A stretch of DNA of 7,960 bases from an uncultured Lachnospiraceae bacterium (lineage in GTDB: Bacteria > Bacillota > Clostridia > Lachnospirales > Lachnospiraceae), in NCBI GenBank assembly GCA_934338765.1, contig CAKRHL010000092.1:1-7960 (forward strand), given 5' to 3'. The notes under the pieces were generated by a model. The model was given only the letters and a program-made list of their open reading frames with translations, had not been told where the DNA came from and made no database searches. Shown piece by piece: positions 1 through 7,387 of this stretch (position 1 is its first letter; each line of letters begins with the position of its first letter). The translations under genes and the position numbers were made by a program.

Positions 1-254
1 AAATCCTGATCCGTGGGAACTCCCGGACTCAATACCGCCAGATCCAAAGTATCCATAACCTCCTCCGGCAGTTTTCCAATGATCAGATCATACCGGATAG
101 AATCCGGTATTTTGGCACAGATCTGTTCCCTGTCCGCTTTTTCATTGCCTTCAAGCACTACCGGCTTTGCCCCCTTAGCCGCCAAAAGACGGATTGCTGC
201 AACACCGCTCACTCCGGTTCCTACCACAAGAACTCTTTTCCCTGTAAAATCCAT
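1..254 (-). CDS. murD: UDP-N-acetylmuramoylalanine--D-glutamate ligase, N-terminal part (cut by window edge)
   Basis: MurD is the cytoplasmic ATP-dependent ligase that adds D-glutamate to UDP-MurNAc-L-Ala. Only the first 84 codons plus two bases are present; the rest lies beyond base 1. The visible part is the N-terminal Rossmann-like domain that binds the UDP moiety: it opens MDFTGKRVLVVGTGVSGVAA, with the glycine-rich turn at about residues 12-17, and contains LSPGVP at residues 75-80, a hallmark of the Mur ligase N-domain. The ATP-binding loop and the catalytic centre are not in the window. The ATG at 254-252 is preceded by a strong ribosome binding site (AGGAGG, about six bases upstream). 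The gene starts 30 bases after the mraY stop in the same orientation, so the two are almost surely co-transcribed. The family call is firm for the part seen; whether the full gene is intact cannot be judged. Confidence 0.93.
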   Translation of the reverse strand, partial: MDFTGKRVLVVGTGVSGVAAIRLLAAKGAKPVVLEGNEKADREQICAKIPDSIRYDLIIGKLPEEVMDTLDLAVLSPGVPTDQD

Positions 255-284
255 AATTGCCTCCTATCTCATCTGTACATCAAT

Positions 285-1259
285 TTATAAGGCCGCCAAT
301 GCGATCAGACAAAACAATGCCGTCACGATTGAAAAAACTGCGACCACCTTTGTCTCCGACCATCCACTCTGCTCAAAATGATGATGGATCGGTGCCATTT
401 TAAAGATTCTTTTTCCGTGGGTAATCTTGAAATATCCTACCTGAAGGATCACCGATAATACTTCCACCAGATAGATCACTCCCACGATCAGTATATACAG
501 CGGCATTTTGAGCAAAAGCGCCGTCGATGCCACAAATCCTCCCAGTGCCAGAGAGCCTGTGTCTCCCATAAATACACTGGCCGGATATACATTAAATATC
601 AAAAAGCCCATCAATGCCCCTGCCACAGCAGCGCATACCGGAGCAGCCGTACTCCCCGTTCCGATCGCAACAACCGTAAAAAACACTGCGACCAGCAGAG
701 TCACGCCGGATGCAAGACCATCCAGTCCGTCCGTAAAGTTTGTTCCGTTGACAGTCCCTACCATGACAAAAAACAAAAACGGAAGAAACAGCTCCGCCGG
801 AAGACTGATATATGTCCCCGATATGATCCCTCCGGTAAACGGAAGCAGCATCTGCATCTCATAATGCAGCTGCTCTGTATAATAATAGGCAAATACCACG
901 GTGACTCCAAGCTGCAATACCAGTTTCTGCCACGCCCTAAGTCCCAGAGAACGTCTCATGACCACCTTGATATAATCATCCAGAAAGCCGATCAGGCCAA
1001 AGCCTACCGTTGCAAACAATATCGGTAAGATCTCCGGATAATCCTGCAGATACCATGACGATGTCACTACCACAGAAATTAATATGATCAAGCCTCCCAT
1101 TGTAGGCGTCCCTGCTTTTTTTAAGTGACTCCGCGGCCCATCCTCCCTGACATATTGTCCGAATTTGAGCCGTTTCAAAAACGGTATCACCACCGGACAA
1201 AGTACAATACTAATGGAAAATGAAAGCAGCACCGGTATTATGGTATCGAAGTAATCCAT
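285..1259 (-). CDS. mraY: Phospho-N-acetylmuramoyl-pentapeptide-transferase
   Basis: MraY is an integral membrane enzyme that transfers phospho-MurNAc-pentapeptide from UDP to undecaprenyl phosphate, giving lipid I, the first membrane step of peptidoglycan synthesis. The 324-residue product is full length for the family and almost entirely hydrophobic, with about ten predicted membrane helices. Family signatures are all present: GTPTMGG at residues 50-56, the Mg-binding aspartates in DDYIK (94-98), NFTDGLDGLASG (174-185) with D177 and D180, GDTGS (232-236) with the metal-binding D233, and the HHHFE motif (292-296). The ATG at 1259 has a strong purine-rich site (AGGAGGAGG) upstream. It follows the second PBP by 103 bases with no convincing terminator, and precedes murD by 30 bases. 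In B. subtilis murE would sit just upstream; here it does not. I see no truncation or missing key residue. Confidence 0.98.
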   Translation of the reverse strand: MDYFDTIIPVLLSFSISIVLCPVVIPFLKRLKFGQYVREDGPRSHLKKAGTPTMGGLIILISVVVTSSWYLQDYPEILPILFATVGFGLIGFLDDYIKVVMRRSLGLRAWQKLVLQLGVTVVFAYYYTEQLHYEMQMLLPFTGGIISGTYISLPAELFLPFLFFVMVGTVNGTNFTDGLDGLASGVTLLVAVFFTVVAIGTGSTAAPVCAAVAGALMGFLIFNVYPASVFMGDTGSLALGGFVASTALLLKMPLYILIVGVIYLVEVLSVILQVGYFKITHGKRIFKMAPIHHHFEQSGWSETKVVAVFSIVTALFCLIALAAL

Positions 1260-1362
1260 GGCTATTCCTCCTCCTGCTTATTTCGGATTCTTTCGGTACC
1301 TTTACCCCTCCCGGGACGCTTCTCATTCGTAATGAATATTGTAATCCAATCCTTGCCAGAAA

Positions 1363-3123
1363 TCAACCCGGCTCTGCTGTCGATATTTCTCCTCTTTCGA
1401 CACCCAGATATGGAAGTGCATTGTCCAGTAATTCAGAAATCACCGGCGCAGCGATCGTTCCGCCATAATATATCCCCTGAGGTTCATCGATCAGAACAAG
1501 TGCCGCCACAACCGGATTGTCTGCCGGTGCAAATCCCATACAGGAGGCAATATATTTATTGCTACGGCGAGGAAGCTTTTCGGAGGTTCCTGTCTTTGCT
1601 CCAACCTGATATCCCTCCACAAATGCTTTTTTTCCGGATCCCTCCGACACAACAGACTCCAGGATCATCCGCATTGTTTCAGAGGTTTTCCCGGATATTA
1701 CATTCTCCTGCACCGGATAAGTGAGTCGTTTTACTGCCGTCCCATCGCTGCTTTCCAGCTTCACACCAAAATGCGGTGTGATCTGTGTACCACCGTTGAT
1801 GATCATACTGACCGAAGACAGCAGCCTTACCGGTGTCAGCTGAAACGACTGTCCAAAGGACATCGTAGCAAGCTCCATCGCCCCCACATTTTCCTTCTGA
1901 TGCATGATCGCGGACGCTTCTCCCGGCACATCGATTCCTGTTTTACTCAGTATCCCCAGCTGCTGCAGATAACGAAACATATTATCTACCCCCAGCCTGG
2001 CTCCCACCTCCATAAATACCGGATTGCAGGAGTTCTGCACTCCCTGCACAAAAGTTTCCGAACCATGGCCAGTGGTTTTGTGGCATCGTATCCTGCGGTC
2101 CTCCACAATCTTAAAGCCCGGACAATAAAATGTATCCTCCAGCTTTACCACACCTGCTTCCAGCGCAGAGGTGGCCGTGATCACCTTAAAAGTAGAACCC
2201 GGCTCATAGGTATCGCTGACACAGGCATTCCTCCACATCCCATTAAGTGCTTCCTGCTTTTTCTTAGCGGACATGTTTTTCCCTGCGGATGTGTTCAGCG
2301 TGTAAGGATCATTCAGATCAAACTCCGGCACATTGACCATTGCATAGATCTCTCCGTTTTGCGGATTCATCATAACGATCCGGACGCTTTTGGCTTTCTT
2401 CGCTTTCATTACCTTTTTCGCCGCCTGCTGGGCAAAGGTTTGTATGTTCACATCCAGACTGCTGTATAAATTGGTTCCCGCAACCGGTTCTATCCGTTCT
2501 TCTGCTTTTCCATCAATCTCCAGCCCTCTGGCAGTGGTCATTGTCAGGATACTTCCATCCTGTCCCTGCAGATATTTGTCATAGGCAACCTCCATCCCGA
2601 TAATCCCCTGATTATCCGCCCCGGTAAAGCCTATTACCCTGGAGGCAAACTCCGAATACGGATAATACCTTTTGTAATCCTCGTCCACCATGACTCCTGC
2701 CAGCTCCATATCCCGGATCTGATCGGATATCTCCTTATCTACATTGGATTTGATCTTTTCAATGGAGGAAACCTTTTCTACTCTTTTTCGTACCTTCTCC
2801 TCCGGCAGCTCCAACAGATCAGACAGTACACGGATCACCTTTTCCGGATCCTGAATCTGGTTGTGAATGACCGAAATTGTGGATACCGGCTTGTTTGATG
2901 CGATCTCCACGCCGTTTCTGTCATAAATGATCCCTCTTGCCGCTTTGACTGTCCTTTGTCTCTGATGTACCGCCTTGGCCTTTTCTCCATAATAGTCTGC
3001 CCTGTTTACCATCAAATATAACAATCTGCCGGCAAGCCCTATCATGCAAAGTACTATCATACCGTAAACAAACAACAGCTTTTGTCTCTGATTTGTCCTG
3101 CTTTGCTTCAGATAGTCCGTCAT
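1363..3123 (-). CDS. Class B penicillin-binding protein, SpoVD/FtsI-like transpeptidase
   Basis: This is a membrane-anchored D,D-transpeptidase that cross-links peptidoglycan outside the cell membrane. Numbered from the GTG at 3135 (590 aa), it has a single N-terminal membrane helix at about 21-43, a PBP dimerisation domain at about 60-220, and a transpeptidase domain with the active serine in STFK (S314, K317), SCN (369-371) and KTGT (514-517). It ends about 60 residues after KTGT, so there is no PASTA domain. Four cysteines (305, 338, 351, 370) flank the active site; C351 and C370 appear to match the redox pair of SpoVD. The start is uncertain. The ATG at 3123 (586 aa, used here) has GGAG 11 bases upstream; the GTG at 3135 has no usable site. 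The best site in the region serves an out-of-frame ATG at 3145. It lies 43-55 bases after the other PBP gene and looks like its paralogue. By position it matches spoVD, but a vegetative FtsI role cannot be excluded. Confidence 0.93.
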   Translation of the reverse strand: MTDYLKQSRTNQRQKLLFVYGMIVLCMIGLAGRLLYLMVNRADYYGEKAKAVHQRQRTVKAARGIIYDRNGVEIASNKPVSTISVIHNQIQDPEKVIRVLSDLLELPEEKVRKRVEKVSSIEKIKSNVDKEISDQIRDMELAGVMVDEDYKRYYPYSEFASRVIGFTGADNQGIIGMEVAYDKYLQGQDGSILTMTTARGLEIDGKAEERIEPVAGTNLYSSLDVNIQTFAQQAAKKVMKAKKAKSVRIVMMNPQNGEIYAMVNVPEFDLNDPYTLNTSAGKNMSAKKKQEALNGMWRNACVSDTYEPGSTFKVITATSALEAGVVKLEDTFYCPGFKIVEDRRIRCHKTTGHGSETFVQGVQNSCNPVFMEVGARLGVDNMFRYLQQLGILSKTGIDVPGEASAIMHQKENVGAMELATMSFGQSFQLTPVRLLSSVSMIINGGTQITPHFGVKLESSDGTAVKRLTYPVQENVISGKTSETMRMILESVVSEGSGKKAFVEGYQVGAKTGTSEKLPRRSNKYIASCMGFAPADNPVVAALVLIDEPQGIYYGGTIAAPVISELLDNALPYLGVERGEISTAEPG

Positions 3124-3125
3124 CC

Positions 3126-3158
3126 ACCGGATCACTCCGTTTCATCTGACATTCCTTA
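3126..3158 (-). promoter_or_regulatory. Conflicting ribosome binding sites at the second PBP start
   Basis: On the minus strand AAGGA lies seven bases before an ATG at 3145, an ideal arrangement, but that ATG is in another frame and opens a reading frame (to 2921) that resembles no PBP. The PBP frame itself offers a GTG at 3135 with no spaced site and an ATG at 3123 with GGAG 11 bases upstream. I favour the ATG at 3123. Confidence 0.55.
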
Positions 3159-3178
3159 ATATCTATTAGCAAAACCTC

Positions 3179-5158
3179 TTAATTATTCATTCCGGTATCA
3201 CCTTCTTCATTGTCAGCCGCCTTTTGGGCAACTCCATAGCTGCTATCCGAATAACCGCCATCCGGTGCTTCCTGATCCAGATTGCTTTTTGCGGTAGACG
3301 GAAGCTTCAGCTTACTTGCTTTTGTAATATCCGCCTTCTTGCCGGAAGGATAGATTTCTAGCATTGGCAGAATATCCTTCATCAGACTGCTGGCAAACTC
3401 TGTTGCATAAGTACTGTGCGCCTGATCCTCCACATCAGGCTCATCAATAACCACATAAACCACCAACTGTGGGTTATTTGCCGGCACACAGCCAATAAAG
3501 GATACCAGATATTTACCCTGGCCACGGGGAATCTTCTCTGCTGTACCTGTTTTACCTGCCACCTTGTAGCCCTTTACCGATGCGGGATTCGCCGTTCCTT
3601 CCTCTACCGTAGCCAAAAGGAACTTTCTGAGAAGACGGCTTGTCTTTTCCGTGATCACCTTGCTCTCTACCGCATCGTCCTCTGACTGGATCACTGCCCC
3701 TGATTCACTGGACACTTCCTCAACCACATGAGGCCGGTAATAATTACCCCCATTGACAATGGCAGAAAACGCAGCCGCCATCTGTACCATAGTCACCGTC
3801 TGGCTCTGTCCGAAACTGGAGGTCGCCAGCTGTGTGGAATGCATGGTATCATTATTAAACACAGTACCTGTCGCCTCACCCGGCAGGTCGATTCCTGTCT
3901 TTCTGCCAAGACCAAAGGCATCCATATAATCGAGGAATTTCTCTTTTCCAAGCTTGGCACTGATCTGCATCATGACATCATTGCAGGATACCATTAATGC
4001 CTGTCCCAGCGACAATGCTCCGTGACCGCCATACCTGTTTGCCACACATTTGATATATCTGTCTGCCACCTGCTGTCCACCATCACAGACATAGGTGCTG
4101 TTTGCACTTGCCTTCCCCTCATCAAGGCAGGCAGCGATCGTAATCGGCTTAAAGGTAGATCCCGGCTCATAGGAGTCGCTGATACAATAATTTCTCCACA
4201 GCTCATTTAATGCCGTAAGCTGCTCCTCCTCCGACATCGCATTGATCTCATCCTGTGTATATGCCACGGACAGATCTCTCGGATTGTTCAGATCATACAT
4301 AGAATTGGAACCCATGGCCACAATGCCGCCTGTATTGGGATCCATCAGAAGACATGCGACTTTTTTGGCTCCCATATTCTTCATGAATTTCTGGATATGC
4401 TGCTCCATAATACCCTGTACATTCACGTCAATGGTTGATCTGACCGAATAACCATTGGTCGCTGCCTTGATGGTCTTGACCAGATTCAGCTCGGAATCAT
4501 AATACCCAAACTGACGTCCATTGGTCCCATTCAGCATATCGTTGTAGGTATTTTCGATCCCCCAGGTTCCCGTGTTGGTATCTGTACAAAAACCGATCAC
4601 ATCACATGCCACTGTGGAATACGGGTACTCTCTCTTATATTCCTCTTCAAAATGGATCCCCCGGATATTCTCATCCTTATCCTGAAGCTTCTCCATTTTT
4701 GTAACATATTCCTTATCCAGTTCCTTGTAATCCTTCATCAGATAATATCTTGATGTGGGATTCTCCTTGAGGATCTTGTCCACATCACTGCCGGATATGC
4801 CAAATACATTTTCCAGCGCATCCTTCGTAGGCTGTATATATTTCTTTTCCTTGCATATAGCTGCCGGATCCAGAAACAGATTATATACCTTCACACTGGT
4901 AGCAAGCTTATTACCGTTGGTATCAACAATATCCCCTCTCTTGTACGGGATCGCATTACTGGTATGACTCTGCTGTGCCAGCATCCTCTTGGTATAATTG
5001 TCTCCCTTGACCTTGTTTAAATGAATGATCTGTGCTGTCAGGCCAATGCACCCTAAAATAACAAAACCAAACACAACAACGACGCGTACACGCATCGAAC
5101 GGGTGCTTGGTTTATTTTTATAACGTGTATCTTTTACTCTTTTTCTTCTCTTTGCCAT
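3179..5158 (-). CDS. Class B penicillin-binding protein, FtsI/PbpB-position transpeptidase
   Basis: This 659-residue protein is a septal-type D,D-transpeptidase, the first of two in tandem. It has a short, very basic cytoplasmic N-terminus (MAKRRKRVKD), one membrane helix at about 24-46, a PBP dimerisation region at about 70-240, and a transpeptidase domain with STFK (S334, K337), SCN (391-393) and KTGT (536-539). Its last 55 residues or so are hydrophilic and low in complexity, rich in Lys, Ser, Asp and Glu. They do not resemble a PASTA domain, which B. subtilis PbpB carries in two copies. Cysteines 325, 358, 371 and 392 line up with those of the downstream PBP. The ATG at 5158 is preceded by AAGGACAGGGATTTGTA, whose AGGGA lies six bases from the start. 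It begins 30 bases after the ftsL stop. Position suggests the division enzyme (FtsI/PbpB), while the cysteines suggest SpoVD; I leave the symbol open. Confidence 0.94.
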   Translation of the reverse strand: MAKRRKRVKDTRYKNKPSTRSMRVRVVVVFGFVILGCIGLTAQIIHLNKVKGDNYTKRMLAQQSHTSNAIPYKRGDIVDTNGNKLATSVKVYNLFLDPAAICKEKKYIQPTKDALENVFGISGSDVDKILKENPTSRYYLMKDYKELDKEYVTKMEKLQDKDENIRGIHFEEEYKREYPYSTVACDVIGFCTDTNTGTWGIENTYNDMLNGTNGRQFGYYDSELNLVKTIKAATNGYSVRSTIDVNVQGIMEQHIQKFMKNMGAKKVACLLMDPNTGGIVAMGSNSMYDLNNPRDLSVAYTQDEINAMSEEEQLTALNELWRNYCISDSYEPGSTFKPITIAACLDEGKASANSTYVCDGGQQVADRYIKCVANRYGGHGALSLGQALMVSCNDVMMQISAKLGKEKFLDYMDAFGLGRKTGIDLPGEATGTVFNNDTMHSTQLATSSFGQSQTVTMVQMAAAFSAIVNGGNYYRPHVVEEVSSESGAVIQSEDDAVESKVITEKTSRLLRKFLLATVEEGTANPASVKGYKVAGKTGTAEKIPRGQGKYLVSFIGCVPANNPQLVVYVVIDEPDVEDQAHSTYATEFASSLMKDILPMLEIYPSGKKADITKASKLKLPSTAKSNLDQEAPDGGYSDSSYGVAQKAADNEEGDTGMNN

Positions 5159-5177
5159 TACAAATCCCTGTCCTTAT

Positions 5178-5208
5178 TTCCCGGAGGACTATTTGGAGTT
5201 CCCGGGAA
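5178..5208. repeat. Inverted repeat over the ftsL stop codon
   Basis: TTCCCGG at 5178-5184 pairs with CCGGGAA at 5202-5208, a seven-base-pair stem with a 17-base loop that encloses the ftsL stop. TTCCCGGGAA at 5199-5208 is also a perfect palindrome on its own. It sits just ahead of the ribosome binding site of the first PBP and could affect its translation, but there is no U-tract for termination. Confidence 0.4.
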
Positions 5209-5731
5209 TATCTCCATATTGCTTCACCATATCGCTTTTTTTATTATCGTATGTATATACCTGATTGTCAACCGGCTGGATCATTCCCAGCTCTCCTGTT
5301 GCAATCTCATATACCTGCGAAAGATCTACGGAATCCATAATTTTCTGATAAGTGTCCTCATTTTCCTGTTTTGTCTCTGTAATCTCGGACTGGAGACTGA
5401 TCACCTCATTTTTCATCTGCGTGATCCCTGACTGTACCCTGAGATACATAAATGCAGCCACAAGCACAACAACAGCCGCTGCTGTCAGAAACAAAAAGGA
5501 CGTCAGCTCCATAGAGGCAGGAAGTGCTACCGGTTTCTGCTGCGGATATACCTTTGTCCTTCTCCGGCGCACCGGACGGGTCTTTCTCTCCGGTACCTCC
5601 TCCAGCTGATGCGCCAGATTATCATACACATATCCATTTCTTTCCTGTCTGTAGCCCGTACTCTTTCTACGTTCATTGTAATATGAACGACCGGTACGAT
5701 CATAGCTTCGATAATTTGGTGATACTGCCAT
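5189..5731 (-). CDS. ftsL: FtsL-like cell division protein (bitopic, coiled coil)
   Basis: FtsL is a small bitopic divisome protein that pairs with FtsB/DivIC through a periplasm-side coiled coil and links the septal synthase to the other division proteins. The 180-residue product has a basic, Tyr- and Arg-rich cytoplasmic region of about 75 residues, including an RRRR stretch at 55-58. A single membrane helix at about 77-97 is followed by a heptad-like segment at about 103-135 rich in Gln, Glu, Ile and Met. The C-terminal part contains LGM (148-150), a position where many FtsL proteins have a similar short motif. The family is poorly conserved in sequence, so the call rests on topology plus the slot between rsmH and the PBP genes. 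The cytoplasmic tail is long for FtsL. The ATG at 5731 has GGGAGG 11 bases upstream. A 177-base gap separates it from rsmH. Confidence 0.85.
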   Translation of the reverse strand: MAVSPNYRSYDRTGRSYYNERRKSTGYRQERNGYVYDNLAHQLEEVPERKTRPVRRRRTKVYPQQKPVALPASMELTSFLFLTAAAVVVLVAAFMYLRVQSGITQMKNEVISLQSEITETKQENEDTYQKIMDSVDLSQVYEIATGELGMIQPVDNQVYTYDNKKSDMVKQYGDIPGNSK

Positions 5732-5908
5732 AATTTGTCACGCCTCCCTGCTTCCTTTTGCTGCCGTGCCCCTATGACGCGGCGAATATCGCATCACAGA
5801 TTACTCTGTGTAATATTCTGACGGTGCCCGTAATCCGCACCGCCGACCTTATTCAACAAACTGCGAATCCCCCAATCCGCAAGAATTTGTCGTGCCGGAC
5901 TATCCGGC
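5732..5908. other. Hairpin-rich spacer between rsmH and ftsL
   Basis: This 177-base gap is the longest inside the operon. It contains three inverted repeats: 5894-5908 (GCCGGA, loop of 3, TCCGGC) directly after the rsmH stop, 5822-5842 (CGGTGC, loop of 9, GCACCG) and 5795-5810 (CACAGA, loop of 4, TCTGTG). None is followed by a U-tract, so none looks like an intrinsic terminator. I see no promoter with two good boxes and no ORF with a credible start. It could hold a processing site, a regulatory leader or a decayed gene. Confidence 0.6.
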
Positions 5909-6844
5909 CTATATATGTTCAAACACCCTGAGCTTCGCACTTTTGGAACGGGAATTTTCCTCCAATTCCCTTTCTGATGGAAGTACAGGTTTTCTCGTAA
6001 GCACTTTTCCTTTGGACTTTTTGCCGCAGACACATACCGGAAAATCCGGCGGACAGGTACATGGATCCTGCGCGGTCCGAAATGCATTTTTTACGATGCG
6101 GTCCTCCAGAGAATGGAACGTAATAATGCAAAAACGTCCTCCCGGTGCCAGTAGGTCGATCATCTCACTGATGTGATCCTCCAGTACCGTCAGCTCTCTG
6201 TTAACCTCGATACGTATTGCCTGAAATGTCCTTTTTGCAGGATGACCGCCCTGTTTCTTAAACTTCATGGGAATCGACTGATCTACGATCTCTGCCAGTC
6301 TGCCGGTGGTGAGCACCGGTTCCTTCTGACGTTCCTGCACAATATGTTTTGCAATATTTTTTGCAAATTTATCTTCTCCATACTTGCGGATCACCTGAAA
6401 TAATTCGCTTTCTGTGTACTCATTTACTACAGTAGCAGCCGTCACTTCCTGACGGTTGTCCATCCGCATGTCAAGTGGCGCATCTTCCCGATAGGAAAAA
6501 CCTCTCTCTGCCGAGTCCAGCTGATAGGAGGATACTCCCAGATCCAATGTAATACCATTGACCTTCTCAATACCGAGATCATGAAGCACATCCTTCATCG
6601 CCTCGTAGTTACTCCGGACAATGGTAACCTGATCCTTAAAATCAGCCAGTCTCTTTGTCGCCGCCGCAATAGCATCCTCATCCTGATCGATCCCGATCAT
6701 TCTGCCACCCTGTCCCAGTCTGCGGCATACCTCATAGGCATGTCCGGCTCCTCCCAGAGTGCCATCCACATAAATTCCATCCGGCTGCACATTCAAAGAA
6801 TCAATAACTTCCTGTAACAGCACTGACTTGTGAGCAAATTCCAT
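5909..6844 (-). CDS. rsmH: 16S rRNA (cytosine(1402)-N(4))-methyltransferase RsmH
   Basis: RsmH (formerly MraW) uses S-adenosylmethionine to methylate N4 of C1402 in the 16S rRNA decoding centre. The 311-residue product is of normal length. It starts [12 protein letters not shown] and carries the SAM-binding loop [10 protein letters not shown] (26-35), the acidic strand end GIDQDEDAI (51-59), LDLGVSS (100-106), a helical insert at about 135-215 ending [18 protein letters not shown] (201-218), the motif [12 protein letters not shown] (241-252), and the C-terminal [10 protein letters not shown] (297-306). A CTC...CVC cysteine cluster (262, 264, 271, 273) precedes the conserved Lys-rich stretch; many Firmicute and other RsmH proteins have such cysteines. 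The ATG at 6844 has AAGGAG nine bases upstream. It lies 46 bases after the mraZ stop in the same orientation, the usual mraZ-rsmH pairing. Confidence 0.97.
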   Translation of the reverse strand: MEFAHKSVLLQEVIDSLNVQPDGIYVDGTLGGAGHAYEVCRRLGQGGRMIGIDQDEDAIAAATKRLADFKDQVTIVRSNYEAMKDVLHDLGIEKVNGITLDLGVSSYQLDSAERGFSYREDAPLDMRMDNRQEVTAATVVNEYTESELFQVIRKYGEDKFAKNIAKHIVQERQKEPVLTTGRLAEIVDQSIPMKFKKQGGHPAKRTFQAIRIEVNRELTVLEDHISEMIDLLAPGGRFCIITFHSLEDRIVKNAFRTAQDPCTCPPDFPVCVCGKKSKGKVLTRKPVLPSERELEENSRSKSAKLRVFEHI

Positions 6845-6890
6845 ATCCTCTGTCTCCTTCCGGCTGCGAAACCTTTACTCCTTACCGGTT

Positions 6891-7316
6891 TTACAGCGAA
6901 ATACCAAGGGCATCCATTGCCTCTTCCATAGACATCTCATTACCCATTGTCTGCGCTTCAAAGGTCTCCTTGTCCCAGATCTCCACACGGTTGATCATTC
7001 CGACAAAAACAAGGTCCTTTTCCAGTCTGGCACTTTTTCGAAGTTTTGCGGGGATCAGTATCCTACCCTGCTTGTCCAGTGTCAGCTCTGATGCCGATGC
7101 CATCAACTGTCTCTGGATCAAGCGGCTCTGCTGATTGGACGGCAGACTCTGCAGTTTCCGTGCCAGCTCTTCCCAGTCACTCTGTGGATATAAATACAGG
7201 CATCCGTCCACGCCCCAGGTAACATAAAATACGTCGCCCAGTTCCTCGCGGTACTTTGCCGGTACGATAGCTCTGCCCTTTGCGTCGATCGAATGTTCAT
7301 ACTGACCCATGAACAT
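6891..7316 (-). CDS. mraZ: Transcriptional regulator MraZ
   Basis: MraZ is a DNA-binding protein that forms ring-shaped oligomers and regulates the dcw operon it heads, in most studied cases as a repressor. The 141-residue product has two SpoVT/AbrB-type half-domains with the repeated signature at DAKGRAIVPAKYR (11-23) and DKQGRILIPAKLR (81-93). It begins MFMGQYEHSIDAKGR, typical of the family. I chose the ATG at 7316 because AGGTGG lies eight bases upstream. The frame stays open to 7367, but that extension would run into the repeats that look like the operator and adds no conserved residues. A second in-frame ATG lies two codons inside (7310). It is the first gene of the transcription unit, downstream of a good sigma-A promoter and a triple repeat likely to be its own binding site. 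Confidence 0.97.
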   Translation of the reverse strand: MFMGQYEHSIDAKGRAIVPAKYREELGDVFYVTWGVDGCLYLYPQSDWEELARKLQSLPSNQQSRLIQRQLMASASELTLDKQGRILIPAKLRKSARLEKDLVFVGMINRVEIWDKETFEAQTMGNEMSMEEAMDALGISL

Positions 7317-7354
7317 AGCTATCACCACCTCTCCACATTTTGGGTTTCTTCTGA

Positions 7355-7379
7355 CACTTTCCCCCACTTCTCACCACTT
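7355..7379 (-). promoter_or_regulatory. Putative MraZ operator: three direct repeats, 10-base period
   Basis: On the minus strand AAGTG occurs at 7379-7375, 7369-7365 and 7359-7355, giving AAGTGGTGAG, AAGTGGGGGA and AAGTGTCAGA back to back. The period is exactly 10 bases, one helical turn. Known MraZ sites are GTGG/TGGG-type direct repeats at about this spacing just in front of mraZ. The array covers roughly +2 to +27 of the predicted transcript, a place where bound protein would block initiation or early elongation. The third copy is the weakest (GTGT rather than GTGG). Confidence 0.75.
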
Positions 7380-7387
7380 TCAAATCT

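Noticed and set aside
2921..3145. The out-of-frame minus-strand ORF at the start of the second PBP as a real gene
   Set aside because: It lies almost wholly inside the PBP gene and its protein has no family features. Only its strong start site is worth noting.
508..5609. Several plus-strand frames of 60-230 residues opposite the PBP, ftsL and mraY genes
   Set aside because: They are antisense shadows of well-supported conserved genes, with compositions that reflect the opposite strand.
5794..6087. A 97-residue minus-strand frame overlapping the rsmH end and the downstream gap
   Set aside because: Most of it overlaps the rsmH coding sequence in another frame, it has no recognisable features, and the gap part alone has no credible start.
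7317..7367. A longer MraZ starting at 7367 (158 aa)
   Set aside because: The extra 17 residues are not family-like and overlap the repeat array; the ATG at 7316 has a proper ribosome binding site and gives the usual MraZ N-terminus.
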